From positions 62,001-126,000 of the forward strand of contig JAIUPQ010000003.1 in assembly GCA_020161145.1 (NCBI GenBank): 64,000 nt of DNA. The letters are read 5' to 3'. This stretch comes from Pseudomonadota bacterium. Lineage in GTDB: Bacteria; Pseudomonadota; Gammaproteobacteria; Burkholderiales; Burkholderiaceae_C. Below are positions 63,652 through 64,000 of the stretch, piece after piece. The translations under genes were made by a program, and so were the position numbers. A model generated the notes under the pieces. That model was given only the letters and a program-made list of their open reading frames with translations. It was not told the origin of the DNA and did no database searches. Numbering within the stretch: position 1 is the first letter of the stretch; each line of letters starts with the position of its first letter.

Positions 63652-64000
63652 TCATGAAAACGTGCCCTCGCGCAGCCACTTGGTGGCCACCCATTTCTCG
63701 CCCTCGATCACCGGCGCGCCGCCGTGCAGCGTCAGCGTGGCCGGCTCGGGCCGCGCATAGCTGAAAAAAACGGCATTGCCGCGCACGGGCCCCACCTCGA
63801 TGCCGGCATCCGGAAACGTGGTGGCACCGCCCTTGGCCGGCGTGTTCAGGTACATGACCAACGTGCCCACGCGCTGCCCGCCGCGCGCCAGCATGGCGGG
63901 CGTGCCGGCCTGGCTGGGGTCGAAGTAGTCGTGGTGCGGCTTGTACTCGGCGCCCACGCCATAGCGCAGCACCTGCAGGCCCTCGCCGCGCAGCACCGGC
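63652..64000 (-). CDS. 2OG-Fe(II) oxygenase, prolyl 4-hydroxylase-like (5' partial)
   Basis: The C-terminal ~115 residues of a prolyl-4-hydroxylase-type dioxygenase; the N-terminus is beyond the right edge, so the first visible ATG is internal. The iron ligands are HxD in YKPHHDYFD and the distal His in TLTLHGGAPVIEGEKWVATKWLRE, where the lysine that binds 2-oxoglutarate is K in GEKW. GGATTFPDAGIEVGPVRGNAVFF is the family core. It converges on rhlE with a 23-bp gap. Its protein substrate is unknown; EF-Tu has been shown for a related bacterial enzyme. Confidence 0.88.
   Translation of the reverse strand, partial: PVLRGEGLQVLRYGVGAEYKPHHDYFDPSQAGTPAMLARGGQRVGTLVMYLNTPAKGGATTFPDAGIEVGPVRGNAVFFSYARPEPATLTLHGGAPVIEGEKWVATKWLREGTFS

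Overview
The window is a GC-rich bacterial chromosome segment with almost no intergenic space. Many genes overlap as ATGA or GTGA, and GTG and TTG starts are common. The gene content points to a betaproteobacterium of the order Burkholderiales, most likely Comamonadaceae: EarP with an Arg32-type EF-P, the hupB/tRNA-Val/ppiD block, the circularly permuted ATP-grasp/alpha-E cluster, and a Variovorax-like selenoneine locus. No insertion sequence, phage or CRISPR array is visible. The four tRNA genes found (His, Val, Arg-UCU, Pro-UGG) all encode their CCA end.

Layout. 1-5.3 kb: a NarL-type two-component pair (regulator cut by the window edge), divergent from a MoxR/DUF58/transglutaminase operon. 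5.3-8.3 kb: an NmrA-like reductase with a divergent LysR regulator, then a FitAB-type toxin-antitoxin pair and tRNA-His. 8.3-16.5 kb: housekeeping genes (ppiD, tRNA-Val, hupB, pgsA, a lipoprotein, uvrC, earP, an alpha carbonic anhydrase, efp). 16.5-24 kb: an AcoR-like regulator divergent from an alpha/beta hydrolase with a clear palindromic operator between them, then a DyP peroxidase/haem N-demethylase/MnmC operon in which the MnmC methyltransferase domain is eroded, rpiA, two tRNAs and an EamA exporter. 24-33 kb: dnaB with a perfect DnaA box upstream, kynA, an unusual 902-residue three-enzyme protein, an aminopeptidase P, a GNAT acetyltransferase and rsgA.

33-42 kb holds a four-gene transglutaminase, ATP-grasp-alpha-E fusion, alpha-E and ATP-grasp cluster of unknown product, then alaS with a palindromic leader. 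42-50 kb carries a LysR/beta-hydroxyacid dehydrogenase pair, ettA, and an Mla-type lipid transport operon (permease, ATPase, MCE protein, lipoprotein) followed by a serine hydrolase. 50.4-52 kb is a YCII protein with an ECF sigma factor that has a C-terminal extension.

52-59.5 kb reads as a selenium island. A PhnD/C/E/E-type ABC importer, probably for a selenium oxyanion, is divergent from egtD. EgtD is followed by the selenoneine genes senA (opposite strand), senB and senC/selD. Together they would import selenium, activate it as selenophosphate, build a selenosugar and join it to hercynine. The window closes with a GGDEF-EAL protein, rhlE and a partial prolyl-4-hydroxylase-like gene.

The observations judged most worth following up are the three-enzyme GH19/papain/hydrolase protein, the selenium island with its dedicated importer, the eroded MnmC, the paired three-hairpin repeats with compensatory base changes, and several operator or leader palindromes. 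All functions are read by eye from translated sequence and motif memory; nothing was searched.
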